From the NCBI GenBank assembly GCA_029268065.1, contig JAJUHC010000027.1, positions 1-33,295 on the forward strand: a DNA stretch of 33,295 nucleotides. The letters run 5' to 3'. How positions within the stretch are numbered: the first letter of the stretch is position 1; each line of letters opens with the position of its first letter. Below are positions 1-8,929 of the stretch, one piece after another. Below the pieces are notes generated by a model. The model saw nothing but the letters and a program-made list of their open reading frames with translations. It had not been told where the DNA came from and did no database searches. The DNA is from Clostridiales bacterium (GTDB lineage: Bacteria > Bacillota > Clostridia > Oscillospirales > Oscillospiraceae). Position numbers and translations under genes: made by a program.

Positions 1-51
1 AACGTAAGCAAAGCGGTAGAGAGAGCCGTCGGCTCAGATATATTGAATTAG
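1..51 (+). CDS. ntpF: V-type ATPase subunit F, C-terminal end (partial)
   Basis: The first 17 codons are open in frame 1 and stop at TAG (49-51). They encode a short tail with the pattern [12 protein letters not shown], which resembles the C-terminal helix of bacterial/archaeal V-type ATPase subunit F, the small central-stalk subunit. The position directly before subunit A matches the usual F-A-B-D order. Only the tail is present, so the call depends on context as much as sequence. Confidence 0.7.
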   Translation, partial: NVSKAVERAVGSDILN

Positions 52-67
52 GAATGAGGTGCAAAGT

Positions 68-1834
68 TTGAGCAGCGGTACAATATTAAAAGTATCAGGA
101 CCTCTTGTAATAGCGGAAGGCATGCGCAGCGCAAATATGTTCGACGTTGTTCGCGTAAGCAAGCAGCGGCTCATAGGCGAAATAATAGAAATACACGGCG
201 ACAAGGCCTCCATACAGGTTTATGAGGAAACCTCCGGCCTTGGCACCGGAGAGCCGGTCGAATCCACCGGCGAGCCCATGAGCGTCGAATTAGGGCCCGG
301 TCTTATCGGCAGTATTTTCGACGGCATACAGCGCCCCCTCGACGACATCAAGCGCATTTCCGGCAACAATCTTTCGAGAGGCATCGACGTTCCCTCCCTT
401 AAAAGGGACCGCAAATGGCTTTTTCAGCCGGTTCTCAAGCCCGGCGCCGAGGTCGTCGAAGGCGACATTCTCGGTACCGTCCAGGAAACGGACGTCGTGC
501 TCCACAAAATAATGGTTCCGCCCGGCGTGAGCGGTAAGCTCGTAAAAATCGAGCAGGGCGAGTTTACCGTCACTGACACCGTGGCCGTTATCAATACGGG
601 CAAGTCTGAAGTCAACGTATCCCTCATGCAGAAATGGCCCGTCAGAAAGGGCAGGCCTTACAGCCAGAAGCTTCCGCCCGTCAAGCCCTTGATTACCGGA
701 CAGCGCGTGGTGGACTGCCTTTTCCCCATAGCAAAGGGCGGTGTGGCCGCCATCCCCGGCCCCTTCGGAAGCGGAAAAACTGTCACCCAGCACCAGCTCG
801 CCAAGTGGGCTGAGGCAGATATCGTCGTATATATAGGCTGCGGCGAGCGCGGCAACGAGATGACCGACGTTCTTCTCGAGTTCCCGGAGCTTATCGACCC
901 CCACACCGGAAAATCCCTTATGGAAAGAACGGTTCTTATAGCGAACACCTCCGATATGCCCGTCGCCGCCCGCGAGGCCTCCATATATACCGGCATAACG
1001 ATAGCCGAGTACTTCCGTGACATGGGCTATTCGGTAGCGCTCATGGCCGACTCGACCTCACGCTGGGCGGAAGCGCTCCGCGAGATGTCCGGACGCCTCG
1101 AGGAAATGCCCGGCGAAGAGGGCTACCCCGCATATCTCGGAAGCAGACTGGCTCAGTTTTACGAAAGAGCCGGCAGAGTCATATCCCTCGGTTCGGACGG
1201 GCGCGAAGGCGCCCTGTCGGTAATAGGAGCGGTTTCACCTCCAGGAGGCGATATTTCCGAGCCTGTTTCGCAGGCAACGCTGCGCATAGTTAAGGTTTTC
1301 TGGGGTCTTGACGCCGGTCTTGCCTATAAACGCCACTTCCCCGCCATCAACTGGCTCACCAGCTATTCGCTTTATGTCGACCTCCTCAGCAAGTGGTTCA
1401 CCGACAACGTGTCCCCCGAGTGGATGGAGCTCCGAACAAGGATGATGAGACTTCTGCAGGACGAAGCCGAGCTTGAGGAAATCGTGAAGCTCGTCGGTAT
1501 CGACGCCCTTTCGTCCGATGACCGTCTCAAATTGGAGACCTCAAGGTCCATACGCGAGGACTTCCTGCATCAGCTCGCCTTCCACGAGATTGACACCTAT
1601 ACGAGCCTTAACAAGCAGCTCCATATGATCAAGCTTATTCTGGCGTTTTACGACGTCGCGGCGGAGGCTCTCAAATCGGGCGGAGATATCGAAAAGATTT
1701 CGTCGCTCCCCGTTCGCGAAAGCATAGGCAGGTTCAAATATATCAAGGAAGAAAACGTTGCTGCTGAATTCGACAAGATAATGTCCGAACTTGTGACCCA
1801 GATGCAGAGTGCTATTGTAAAGGAGGGCTTGTAA
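68..1834 (+). CDS. ntpA: V-type ATP synthase/ATPase catalytic subunit A
   Basis: Catalytic subunit of the V1 head, which hydrolyses or makes ATP and couples it to H+ or Na+ movement through the membrane ring. The P-loop GPFGSGKT lies near residue 231, and the long non-homologous insert typical of A subunits (about residues 115-190) precedes it. [31 protein letters not shown] catalytic-core sequence follows. The length of about 588 residues is normal for the family. The start is set at TTG 68 because GAGGTG (56-61) lies 6 bases upstream; the in-frame GTG at 59 would add three residues but overlaps that site. The gene begins 16 bases after subunit F and its TAA overlaps the ATG of subunit B by one base, so the two are translationally coupled. 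Ion specificity cannot be read from this subunit. Confidence 0.96.
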   Translation: MSSGTILKVSGPLVIAEGMRSANMFDVVRVSKQRLIGEIIEIHGDKASIQVYEETSGLGTGEPVESTGEPMSVELGPGLIGSIFDGIQRPLDDIKRISGNNLSRGIDVPSLKRDRKWLFQPVLKPGAEVVEGDILGTVQETDVVLHKIMVPPGVSGKLVKIEQGEFTVTDTVAVINTGKSEVNVSLMQKWPVRKGRPYSQKLPPVKPLITGQRVVDCLFPIAKGGVAAIPGPFGSGKTVTQHQLAKWAEADIVVYIGCGERGNEMTDVLLEFPELIDPHTGKSLMERTVLIANTSDMPVAAREASIYTGITIAEYFRDMGYSVALMADSTSRWAEALREMSGRLEEMPGEEGYPAYLGSRLAQFYERAGRVISLGSDGREGALSVIGAVSPPGGDISEPVSQATLRIVKVFWGLDAGLAYKRHFPAINWLTSYSLYVDLLSKWFTDNVSPEWMELRTRMMRLLQDEAELEEIVKLVGIDALSSDDRLKLETSRSIREDFLHQLAFHEIDTYTSLNKQLHMIKLILAFYDVAAEALKSGGDIEKISSLPVRESIGRFKYIKEENVAAEFDKIMSELVTQMQSAIVKEGL

Positions 1835-3201
1835 TGCCGATAGAATACAGGACCATACAGGAAGTCGCAGGACCTCTGATGCTTGTGCGCGATGTTCACG
1901 GCGTCGCTTACAACGAGCTTGGCGAAATCGAGCTTGCAAACGGCGAAAAGCGCAGATGCAGAGTGCTCGAGATAAACGGCACAAACGCTCTGGTGCAGCT
2001 CTTTGAGAGCTCCGCGGGCATAAACCTCTCCAACAGCAAGATACGCTTTCTCGGGCATCAAATGGAGCTCGGCGTGTCAGCCGATATGCTCGGACGCGTA
2101 TTTGACGGCCTGGGAAGGCCGATAGACAACGGGCCCGAAATAATCCCGGAAAAGCGCATGGACGTTAACGGTCTGCCGATAAACCCCGTCGCCCGTAGCT
2201 ATCCCCAGGAATTCATACAAACAGGCGTATCCGCAATCGACGGCCTCAATACCCTCGTCCGCGGCCAAAAGCTGCCCATATTCTCCGCGAGCGGCCTCCC
2301 GCACGCAAACCTCGCGGCGCAAATAGCAAGGCAGGCAAAGGTTCGCGGCACCAGCGAGCCCTTCGCGGTCGTATTTGCCGCCATGGGCATAACCTTTGAG
2401 GAATCCAACTTCTTCATCGAGAGCTTCCGCGAGACCGGCGCCATAGACAGGACGGTTCTCTTTGTTAACCTGGCAAACGACCCCGCCATCGAGCGTATTG
2501 CGACGCCCCGCATGGCCCTGACGGCCGCCGAATATCTCGCCTTTGAAATGGGAATGCATGTCCTCGTCATCCTGACGGATATTACAAACTACGCCGACGC
2601 CCTCCGCGAGGTCTCGGCCGCGAGAAAAGAGGTTCCCGGCAGAAGAGGCTACCCCGGGTACATGTACACGGACCTCGCTTCAATATACGAGAGAGCGGGA
2701 AGACAGTCGGGCGTAAACGGAAGCATAACGATGATTCCCATATTGTCAATGCCGGAGGACGACAAAACCCACCCCATCCCCGACCTCACCGGCTACATCA
2801 CCGAGGGTCAGATAATCCTGAGCCGCGAGCTTTACAGAAAGGGAATAACCCCGCCTATCGACGTGCTCCCCTCTCTTTCGAGGCTTAAGGACAAGGGTAT
2901 AGGCAAGGGCAAAACCAGAGAAGACCATTCGAACACCATGAACCAGCTCTTCTCCGCATACGCGAGAGGAAAGGACTGCAAGGAGCTCATGGTCATACTC
3001 GGCGAATCCGCGCTGACCGAGGTCGACAAGCTTTACGCAAAATTCGCCGACGAATTCGAAAAGCAATACGTTTCACAGGGCTACACGACAAACAGAAGCA
3101 TCGAAGAAACGCTGGATCTCGGCTGGAAGCTTCTTAAAATCCTTCCGCGTTCCGAGCTCAAGAGGATCAGCGACGAGCTCCTAGAGAAGTACTATGACTG
3201 A
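1834..3201 (+). CDS. ntpB: V-type ATP synthase/ATPase regulatory subunit B
   Basis: Non-catalytic nucleotide-binding partner of subunit A in the V1 hexamer. It has the F1/V1 alpha-beta fold without a canonical P-loop at the usual place (the region reads [20 protein letters not shown]). It keeps the family stretches [20 protein letters not shown] and [12 protein letters not shown]. The length of 455 residues is typical. The ATG overlaps the subunit A stop (TAATG), and AGGAGG lies a few bases upstream inside the end of subunit A. It sits between A and D as in other bacterial V-type operons. Confidence 0.96.
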   Translation: MPIEYRTIQEVAGPLMLVRDVHGVAYNELGEIELANGEKRRCRVLEINGTNALVQLFESSAGINLSNSKIRFLGHQMELGVSADMLGRVFDGLGRPIDNGPEIIPEKRMDVNGLPINPVARSYPQEFIQTGVSAIDGLNTLVRGQKLPIFSASGLPHANLAAQIARQAKVRGTSEPFAVVFAAMGITFEESNFFIESFRETGAIDRTVLFVNLANDPAIERIATPRMALTAAEYLAFEMGMHVLVILTDITNYADALREVSAARKEVPGRRGYPGYMYTDLASIYERAGRQSGVNGSITMIPILSMPEDDKTHPIPDLTGYITEGQIILSRELYRKGITPPIDVLPSLSRLKDKGIGKGKTREDHSNTMNQLFSAYARGKDCKELMVILGESALTEVDKLYAKFADEFEKQYVSQGYTTNRSIEETLDLGWKLLKILPRSELKRISDELLEKYYD

Positions 3202-3233
3202 TTCTCATTCTTTTCTGAAAGCAGGGTGAAACA

Positions 3234-3887
3234 GTGGCGATAGTAAACGTAAACCCGACCAGGATGGAGCTTACCAAGCTCAAAAGAAAGCTTGTCACGG
3301 CCATAAGGGGCCACAAGCTGCTTAAGGATAAGCGCGACGAGCTTATGCGCCAGTTTTTGCTGCTCGTGCGCGAAAACAGAAGCCTCAGGATAGAGGTTGA
3401 GAACGCCATCAAGGAAGCGAACAAGCACATCGCGGTGGCAAGGAGCGAAATGCAGGACGAGGTTATGGACGTCGCCCTGATGATGCCGAAGCAGGAGCTG
3501 ACCTTGCAGGTAGACAGCAAGAACGTGATGAGCGTTCTCATACCCGTGTTTTCCGCAAGCTATAAGACCGCGGACACGAACGACATTTACTCCTACGGCT
3601 TCGCTTTCACGTCCTGCGACCTTGACGACGCGGTCAAGGCCCTGTCGGAGGTCTTTCCGCAGATGCTGAGACTCGCGGAAGTCGAAAAGTCCTGTCAGCT
3701 CATGGCGGCGGAGATAGAAAAAACAAGACGCCGCGTAAACGCGCTCGAGCACGTCATGATACCGCGTTATCAGGAGACCATCAGGTATATCTCTATGAAG
3801 CTCGACGAAAATGAGAGAAGCACCACGACAAGGCTGATGAAGGTCAAGGACATGATTTTGGCCCAGGCACTCCATCAGAACGGCTGA
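3234..3887 (+). CDS. ntpD: V-type ATP synthase/ATPase central-stalk subunit D
   Basis: Central rotor shaft of V1, linking the A3B3 head to the membrane ring. The protein has 217 residues, mostly predicted long antiparallel coiled coil. The N-terminal pattern VNPTRMELTKLKRKLVTAIRGHKLLKDKRDEL is cut here to its core TRMELTKLKRKL, which is highly characteristic. A C-terminal helix carries RRRVNALEHVMIPR. The GTG start has GGGTGA a few bases upstream and lies 32 bases after subunit B. It is the last gene of the operon and is followed by a strong terminator at 3926-3971. Confidence 0.95.
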   Translation: MAIVNVNPTRMELTKLKRKLVTAIRGHKLLKDKRDELMRQFLLLVRENRSLRIEVENAIKEANKHIAVARSEMQDEVMDVALMMPKQELTLQVDSKNVMSVLIPVFSASYKTADTNDIYSYGFAFTSCDLDDAVKALSEVFPQMLRLAEVEKSCQLMAAEIEKTRRRVNALEHVMIPRYQETIRYISMKLDENERSTTTRLMKVKDMILAQALHQNG

Positions 3888-3925
3888 GAGGCCCGTCAGA
3901 GCTGAACGTTATAGTCACAATTCAA

Positions 3926-3971
3926 AAAACCCGGCGGTGCCAGGATCCCGAGATCCTGTCCGCCGGGTTTT
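3926..3971. terminator. Bidirectional intrinsic terminator after the V-ATPase operon
   Basis: AAAACCCGGCGG (3926-3937) pairs with CCGCCGGGTTTT (3960-3971), and an inner AGGATC/GATCCT stem lies in the loop. A-run and T-run on the two sides let it act in both directions. It ends the V-ATPase transcript and would also stop any minus-strand transcript from the riboswitch at 4227-4432. Confidence 0.9.
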
Positions 3972-4144
3972 GCGTCAAATAAAGCTTCGCTCCGTGTAGA
4001 ACTTACGAATTTGAAATATGCTAAGTCGATTTTGCCGTTATAATAATATACTGACTGAATTTTGAGCAGCGCTCCGGGCAGAATCGCAGTACTGCCCGGT
4101 ACGCAACCCGAGGAGTCCATGTCAATATAGATGTAATCAAATAA
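3972..4144 (-). other. Non-coding tail behind the riboswitch
   Basis: Any transcript that escapes the riboswitch terminator would run through this stretch to the two-way terminator. It holds one clear hairpin, CCGGGCAG (4074-4081) with CTGCCCGG (4092-4099). A minus-strand reading frame crosses it (3896-4228, TTG start inside the riboswitch), but it lacks a ribosome binding site, runs through two terminators and resembles nothing I know. Confidence 0.35.
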
Positions 4145-4173
4145 GCCGCGGCAATCATTTTGATTGCCGCGGC
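4145..4173 (-). terminator. Riboswitch-associated intrinsic terminator
   Basis: A perfect 12-bp stem, GCCGCGGCAATC (4145-4156) with GATTGCCGCGGC (4162-4173), has a 5-base loop. On the minus strand it is followed by TTATTTGATT. It lies about 53 bases behind the cobalamin aptamer, the usual distance for a transcriptional expression platform. Confidence 0.8.
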
Positions 4174-4226
4174 CGTATTTCCGCAAAGCATCCGCCGTTC
4201 CCGAAATTCGCGGGAGGCACAATTTC

Positions 4227-4432
4227 AAGCAGGTCTTCTGGCTCGCGCTCTAAAGGACAAGCAGTCCCTGCGGCGCACACTCTGCCTTCCCGGTTTCCCA
4301 GTGACCGACTTTCGTCGACGAGCGCGGCCTCAAGCGCATACAGCGGCGGTTCCGCTCGGGATTTACACCCGATTGTCTATTCTTCCCGAAAGGCCCAAAC
4401 ACCCCCCAGGACACTTGAAACGCTATTCGCTT
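4227..4432 (-). promoter_or_regulatory. Cobalamin (B12) riboswitch
   Basis: Read on the minus strand, the region contains the cobalamin aptamer hallmarks in order. These are a GGGAA segment, the GGTGTAAATCCCGAGCGG core, a CCGCCGCTGTA box, a GTCACTGGGAAACCGGGAAG segment, and the 3' end GAGCCAGAAGACCTGC. This is the adenosylcobalamin-type RNA element that normally shuts off B12 uptake or synthesis genes when cobalamin is bound. It points away from the ABC transporter genes at 4572-7507 and towards the V-ATPase end. A terminator follows at 4145-4173. No cobalamin-related gene lies downstream before the next terminator. Confidence 0.92.
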
Positions 4433-4442
4433 TTCTTTTATG

Positions 4443-4471
4443 AGCATAGCATAAAACATCTCAGCCGTCAA
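4443..4471 (-). promoter_or_regulatory. Promoter of the riboswitch transcript
   Basis: On the minus strand the -35 TTGACG (4466-4471) and -10 TATGCT (4443-4448) are 17 bases apart. The predicted start near 4436 is immediately before the aptamer, so the riboswitch is its own transcription unit and not just the tail of the ABC operon. Confidence 0.7.
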
Positions 4472-4572
4472 CAGCAAAATAGCAAGCCCGTAATATTTTT
4501 CAAAATACCCGCAATCCCCGCCTCAATTATCGTTTTGGCATTACGAGCCGCCTGACTGCCCGCGTCGCACAT
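4468..4572 (-). CDS. Possible 34-residue small protein coupled to the ABC ATPase gene
   Basis: An ATG overlaps the stop codon of the ABC ATPase gene (TGATG) and opens a frame of 34 codons ending in TGA at 4468-4470. The peptide would be a helical, mildly hydrophobic chain with a central KTIIEAGIAGILKN and a C-terminal Cys-Cys pair. Overlap of stop and start suggests coupling, but there is no separate ribosome binding site and no known homologue. Its last codons overlap the -35 element of the riboswitch promoter. It may be chance. Confidence 0.25.
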   Translation of the reverse strand: MCDAGSQAARNAKTIIEAGIAGILKNITGLLFCC

Positions 4573-5333
4573 CAGCTTTTCGGAAGGGGAACGACCGTGC
4601 TGACGCCGCTAATATCCGCTATTATCACATCCATGCCGTAGACCTCTTTTATGTTTTCCTCGCTCATTACCTCGCGTCCGCCGTAAGCGAAAACGCTGCT
4701 GTCTTTTACGAAAAGGAACCTGTCACAGTAGCGCAGGGCGAGATTGAGGTCATGGATTACAATTATGACGCAGATACCCTCGCTTTTGGCTATTTCCCTC
4801 ACCGTCGCCAGCACCTCGTACTGGTTTTTCAGGTCAAGGTTGCTTGTCGGCTCGTCGAGCATCAGGACGCGCGGCTGCTGCGCGAGCGCGCGCGCCAGCA
4901 TGACCTTCTGCATTTCGCCGCCGGAAAGCTCGTCAAGGTAACGCAGCTCGAATTCCTTTAGCCCCATCCTCTCAATGATCGAGGAAACAATCTCAAGGTC
5001 CCTGTCCGTGGTATTGAGCTTTATATACGGTTTCCGCCCGAGAAGGACCGAGTCGAAAACCGTCAGCCTGTCGCCCTCGTTTTTCTGCGCGACGTAGGCC
5101 ATGCGTTTCGCTATCTCCTGCCGCTTCATCCTCTGCACGTCGCCGCCGTCTATGTACACGGAGCCGCCCTGGGGCTGCAAAATACGGTTTAGGCATTTTA
5201 TCAGGGTGCTCTTGCCCGCGCCGTTATTTCCAAGCACGGCAATGCATTCTCCCTTCCCTGCGTCAAAGCCTATCTGCCCGAGTATCCTGCGGCTTGGTGA
5301 GTATGAAAATGAAATGTCTTTGACCTCAATCAC
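4572..5333 (-). CDS. ABC transporter ATP-binding protein, FecE/BtuD type
   Basis: Cytoplasmic ATPase of a metal-chelate/cobalamin-class importer. The 253 residues contain Walker A GNNGAGKST (35-43), signature LSGGEMQKVMLARAL (near 137), Walker B VLMLDEPTSNLD and the switch histidine in VIIVIHDLN. The GTG start overlaps the permease stop by 4 bases (GTGA), with GGGGTG about 8 bases upstream. It is the last recognised gene of the operon starting at 9373. The family covers iron-siderophore, haem, B12 and molybdate importers, and the ATPase alone does not tell which. Confidence 0.93.
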   Translation of the reverse strand: MIEVKDISFSYSPSRRILGQIGFDAGKGECIAVLGNNGAGKSTLIKCLNRILQPQGGSVYIDGGDVQRMKRQEIAKRMAYVAQKNEGDRLTVFDSVLLGRKPYIKLNTTDRDLEIVSSIIERMGLKEFELRYLDELSGGEMQKVMLARALAQQPRVLMLDEPTSNLDLKNQYEVLATVREIAKSEGICVIIVIHDLNLALRYCDRFLFVKDSSVFAYGGREVMSEENIKEVYGMDVIIADISGVSTVVPLPKS

Positions 5334-6394
5334 TTTTTCGGCACCCCTTTATAAAGAAGATAGAGGAATATCGGCGCTCCGAGGAAGGAGGTTATCGCCC
5401 CTATCGGCAGTATCACTGGCGCGACCACAAGACGCGCGGCCGTATCGCTTAGGAGAAGAATGAGCGTGCCGGTAAGCGCGGAAGCGGGAAGAAGGAAACG
5501 GTAATCGCTGCCTACCACCCTCCGCATCGCATGAGGGGCGATAAGCCCAACGAAGTTGATTATTCCAACAAAGGAAACGATTACGGACGAGGTGAGCGAG
5601 CAGATTATCATTCCCGTCACCCTCATCGCGTCGGCGTTGACTCCGAGGCCCTTGGCAGACTGCTCCCCGCTTTGAAGAGCGTTGTAGTTCCACCTGTTGA
5701 AAAGGAAATAGATAAAGGAGAGAGCTACGAAAACCGCCATAATCACGACCTCGCGCCACGAGGTGCGCCCGAGGTCGCCGAAGGTCCAGAACACGACGGC
5801 CGCGAGCTTCACATCGACGGCGAAGTACTGAAGCAGGGTTGTGCCGCCAGAGAAAAGCGAGCTTAAGGCAACGCCCGCCAGGACCATGGCCTCCGGCGTT
5901 ATCCTCTTTATCCTCGAAAGCCCGAGCACTATGAACGTGGACATTATCGAGCACAAAAATGCGCATACTGATATGAGATAAGGATTTGAGATCGTGACTC
6001 CGTTGAGCGTCTGATTCTGCATCCCCGCTCCGAGCACTATGATGGCAAACGAAGCACCGAAAGCCGCCCCCTGTGAAACGCCGAGCGTGGAGTCCGAGGC
6101 CAGTGGATTCCTGAGTATGCTCTGCATGACGCAGCCCACGGATGCGAGCCCGACGCCCGCGATTATGGCGGTGACGACTCTCGGCAGGCGTATGCCGAAT
6201 ACTATCGTGTTGGTTTTCGTCGTCCCACGGCCGCCAAGAGCGTAGATCACCTCTTTAAGCGTAAGCCCCGCCGAACCCGCGCTGATGGCCACAAGCGCCA
6301 CTATTACTACCAGAGCCGCGAGAACGATAAGCACCGACACTTTGAAGCGCACATATGTCTTATAGCCCATCGTTCCGCTTTTTTCCGTTACCAT
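5330..6394 (-). CDS. FecCD-family ABC transporter permease
   Basis: Membrane subunit of the importer, 354 residues with about ten hydrophobic helices. Family stretches include VVTAIIAGVGLASVGCVMQ, the NPLASDSTLGVSQGAAFGA region, and the coupling region GLIAPHAMRRVVGSDYR near the C-terminal third. The N-terminal 20 residues are hydrophilic. A second ATG lies 8 codons in, so the start is slightly uncertain; AGGAAAG precedes the chosen ATG. The gene begins 6 bases after the binding-protein gene and overlaps the ATPase gene, so the three form one unit. Two copies of this one permease would form the channel, since no second permease gene is present. Confidence 0.93.
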   Translation of the reverse strand: MVTEKSGTMGYKTYVRFKVSVLIVLAALVVIVALVAISAGSAGLTLKEVIYALGGRGTTKTNTIVFGIRLPRVVTAIIAGVGLASVGCVMQSILRNPLASDSTLGVSQGAAFGASFAIIVLGAGMQNQTLNGVTISNPYLISVCAFLCSIMSTFIVLGLSRIKRITPEAMVLAGVALSSLFSGGTTLLQYFAVDVKLAAVVFWTFGDLGRTSWREVVIMAVFVALSFIYFLFNRWNYNALQSGEQSAKGLGVNADAMRVTGMIICSLTSSVIVSFVGIINFVGLIAPHAMRRVVGSDYRFLLPASALTGTLILLLSDTAARLVVAPVILPIGAITSFLGAPIFLYLLYKGVPKK

Positions 6395-6400
6395 ACCGTC

Positions 6401-7507
6401 TTACTTTCCTATCGTAATTTTTCCGAAGCCGTAGCCCGCGTCGGAGAGCTCCTTATACAGCGTCTGCCCGAGCATGACTTTGAATATCTCGTCGGCCTTT
6501 TTAACGGGGTCCACGTCCTTGAAGGCTTCGGGGAAAATTACGCAGCCGGCGTAATAGGTGTCCGCTATGGCAATCTCTATATTCGTCCAGTTGTTGTTAT
6601 ACGCTATCTGCGAATAAACCTTGCCGTTTTTGACAGCCCTCAGGTTGTCGTAATAGCTCTTATTCAGCTTGTAATCGTCGTTTACGAGGTTCATATTGCC
6701 GGGGTTTAAGAAGATTATATCCGGATCCCATTTGACGACCTTTTCCTTGTCGATGATGATTCCGCCGTTCTGACCCGTTTCGTCCGCCACGTTCTTCGCT
6801 CCGATGAGGTCGAAGGGAGGATACTTTGCATAGGTGCCCTCAAAGCCGTGCGCGCCCCTGAAGCTCACGGCGCCGGTATAAACCGTGGGCTTTGAGGAAG
6901 CGGATACGTTCTTTGTCCTGTTTTGAAGGTCGGCATAACAATCCTTCATATATTTCACTACCGTCTCGCAGTGCTTCTGAGTACCCATAACGTCGCCTAT
7001 GAGCGTTATCGCGTCGTACACGCTGTCGGACAGTATGCCGTCCGGGTATATCGCTACTACTGGTATGCCTGTCTTGCTTTGAACGTTTTCCGTAAAGGTC
7101 TTGTCCTGCAGGCAGAAAATTACGTCCGGCGCGAGCTTTACAAGCTCCTCTATATAGGGAGTGTCGCTGCTCCCGCCCGCCCCGACGGAGGCGAGCTTCG
7201 CGAAGCGATCCTTATTCACATAGGAATAGGGCTTCTGCACGTCGTATTTTTTATCCGCATCGTTTACGCCGACAAGCTTGTCGGCGGCTCCGGCGTAGGT
7301 TACAAAGCGCGCCGCCCCGCCTACCGCGGCGATTCTCTCGACCTTGGCGGGAATGGTAACCTTTCTCCCGTAAACGTCGGTCACGACTCTTGTTTTAGCG
7401 GCGGAAGCCGTCTCGGTGGGCTTTGCGGTCGTCTGACCGCCGCCTCCGGCGGTGCAGCCGGAAAATATCAGCACAAGCCCCAGTACGAGGGCCGCTATTC
7501 TCTTCAT
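6401..7507 (-). CDS. ABC transporter substrate-binding lipoprotein (FecB/BtuF type)
   Basis: Extracellular lipoprotein that captures the ligand for the FecCD/FecE importer. The N-terminus MKRIAALVLGLVLIFSGC is a lipoprotein signal, with acylation expected at Cys18, followed by a Thr/Ala-rich linker. The mature part has the PF01497-type layout: VVTDVYGRKVTIPAKVERI, then an APDVIF segment, then a second lobe. The start at ATG 7507 fits the signal peptide and lies 5 bases after the FmdE stop; its ribosome site (AGAGGATGG) is inside the end of that gene, so translation is coupled. An in-frame ATG at 7519 is an alternative. Ligand is undecided: iron chelate, corrinoid or oxyanion are all possible. 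The FmdE neighbour favours a metal or metal-cofactor role. Confidence 0.9.
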   Translation of the reverse strand: MKRIAALVLGLVLIFSGCTAGGGGQTTAKPTETASAAKTRVVTDVYGRKVTIPAKVERIAAVGGAARFVTYAGAADKLVGVNDADKKYDVQKPYSYVNKDRFAKLASVGAGGSSDTPYIEELVKLAPDVIFCLQDKTFTENVQSKTGIPVVAIYPDGILSDSVYDAITLIGDVMGTQKHCETVVKYMKDCYADLQNRTKNVSASSKPTVYTGAVSFRGAHGFEGTYAKYPPFDLIGAKNVADETGQNGGIIIDKEKVVKWDPDIIFLNPGNMNLVNDDYKLNKSYYDNLRAVKNGKVYSQIAYNNNWTNIEIAIADTYYAGCVIFPEAFKDVDPVKKADEIFKVMLGQTLYKELSDAGYGFGKITIGK

Positions 7508-7512
7508 GCCGT

Positions 7513-8037
7513 TTACCATCCTCTCGTATAGGGTGAGAAGCAGTCGAGGCAAACGGTCTTGCCGTCCTGAAGGCGCATCTTGTGGTCGGGCGCGCTTTCA
7601 CCGCAGATATCACATTTCAGGCTTTTGAAAATACGGGCGGTTTCCGGCAGCTCGAACTTCGGCTCGCCGATTTCAAACACTTCCTCGTAAGGCGCGTTGA
7701 GTATGAAGTTCATCCTGCCCGGGCGGTCCAGATCGCTCGTCAGCGTCTTGAGCACGAGGCGCAGCTTTTTGCCGCTCTTGCGCTCAAAAAAGCTAAAGGC
7801 CTGTTTCCCGGTATCCCGGTAGATGAGATTGCCCTTTCCTAGCGTGCAGCTTAGAATTGCCTGAACGCCGTCCACGCCGCAGGCGTCGTTCTCGGTCACG
7901 CAAACTATTGATTCGTCATCCGAAGAACCTGTTTTGAGAAGCTCCATCGCCACCTCGCTCGCTCTGACGCCTATCGCCAGTCCCGGGCACTCGTGCCCGT
8001 GGAAAGCCACGGCCTTTTCCCAAAGTTCCTTGTTCAT
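7513..8037 (-). CDS. FmdE-family zinc-binding protein
   Basis: Matches the family named after subunit E of tungsten formylmethanofuran dehydrogenase. The conserved FHGHECPGLAIGVR block is at residues 11-24, the NDACGVDGVQ block near 50, and a C-terminal zinc ribbon has CDICGE and CLDC pairs (ending SPYTRGW). In bacteria without methanogenesis such proteins sit beside metal transporters and are thought to handle metals or metal cofactors; the biochemical role is not established. The start at ATG 8037 is chosen because AGGAGG lies 5 bases before it; an upstream in-frame extension has no such site. The gene is about 174 residues and is followed directly by the binding-protein gene. Confidence 0.88.
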   Translation of the reverse strand: MNKELWEKAVAFHGHECPGLAIGVRASEVAMELLKTGSSDDESIVCVTENDACGVDGVQAILSCTLGKGNLIYRDTGKQAFSFFERKSGKKLRLVLKTLTSDLDRPGRMNFILNAPYEEVFEIGEPKFELPETARIFKSLKCDICGESAPDHKMRLQDGKTVCLDCFSPYTRGW

Positions 8038-8108
8038 AGTAACCTCCTGATTTGTGTGTAGATTATGCCCTTTCCGAGTTCGTCCCGGGTAAGGCTTTAT
8101 TGATACTT

Positions 8109-8909
8109 TCAGACCTGCCAATACATGGCGACTATCGTCGTCCTTGTTGTCTCCTCTACGAAACCGTCCTTTGCGTTTGCGGTCAGATACTCCCTGATCG
8201 CCTCCCTTTGCGCGTCGCTTATCTCGTGGTGCGCCTCTATCCTCTTTGTGTACTGGAATACAGCCTCGTCAAGCGGCTTCCTGCTGTTCCAAACCTCCGG
8301 CTCGTATTCCAGCTTCGGACAATACCCCTCCTGCCAAAGCAGTGCGAAGGCATAGGAAATAGTTTCGTCGAGAGCCTTCGTATCCTTGGGTGCTCCCGCA
8401 ATTTCGTTGAGTACGTCGAGCACCGAGTTCGTTCTCCTGCTGGGCTTTACGAGAAGGCACCATTTTTTGGAGGCCTCAGAAAGCTTGAGAAAGGTATCAG
8501 CGCTTGTTACGGCCGGGGTCATGTTCGCGAGGACAAGGTCAAAGGCTTTTTCCCAGCCCTTGACGCCGAGGTCAAGCCTGTGCCAGTCGTCAAGGTGGAA
8601 CTCCGCGCCGCTAATGCCTTCAGCCGCGACTCTGGCGAAGCTTATCATCTTCGGGGAGATGTCGACTCCGCTCACCCTTGCGCCGTCCTTGGCCAGCGCG
8701 ATGGAAAACCTTCCCGAACCGCAGCCCACGTCGAGAACGCGGCTGTTTACGGACAGCATTTTCTCCCTTTCAATTATGCGCATCGTCATACTGTTTCTTG
8801 CCGTGGGCAGCTCAAACTTTGAAAAATCCTCCGCCATCGAGTCCCACCAGGCGATATTGGCGTTACTGTCTCTGTTTTCCTGTTTCCATATCTCGCGTAT
8901 AGGCAGCAT
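8109..8909 (-). CDS. Class I SAM-dependent methyltransferase
   Basis: Rossmann-type methyltransferase of about 266 residues. Motif I is VLDVGCGSGRFSIAL, followed by the acidic end of strand 2 in VSGVDISPKM and motif IV-like DLVLANMTPAV. Substrate is unknown. The start ATG 8909 has GAGGTG 7 bases upstream; an ATG five codons earlier overlaps that site. It lies between the Fe-S-like gene and fmdE in one minus-strand operon, so its target is probably a metal ligand, cofactor or chelator handled by the importer downstream. That last step is inference from context. Confidence 0.88.
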   Translation of the reverse strand: MLPIREIWKQENRDSNANIAWWDSMAEDFSKFELPTARNSMTMRIIEREKMLSVNSRVLDVGCGSGRFSIALAKDGARVSGVDISPKMISFARVAAEGISGAEFHLDDWHRLDLGVKGWEKAFDLVLANMTPAVTSADTFLKLSEASKKWCLLVKPSRRTNSVLDVLNEIAGAPKDTKALDETISYAFALLWQEGYCPKLEYEPEVWNSRKPLDEAVFQYTKRIEAHHEISDAQREAIREYLTANAKDGFVEETTRTTIVAMYWQV

Positions 8910-8929
8910 TTCCTTACACCTCATATCCT

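Noticed and set aside
59..67. GTG 59 as start of V-ATPase subunit A.
   Set aside because: It overlaps the GAGGTG ribosome site that is correctly spaced for TTG 68.
290..904. Long antisense frame inside the V-ATPase A gene.
   Set aside because: It mirrors codon bias of the real gene, and has no ribosome site or recognisable domain.
3896..4228. 110-codon minus-strand frame behind the cobalamin riboswitch as the regulated gene.
   Set aside because: TTG start lies inside the aptamer, there is no ribosome site, and the frame crosses both terminators.
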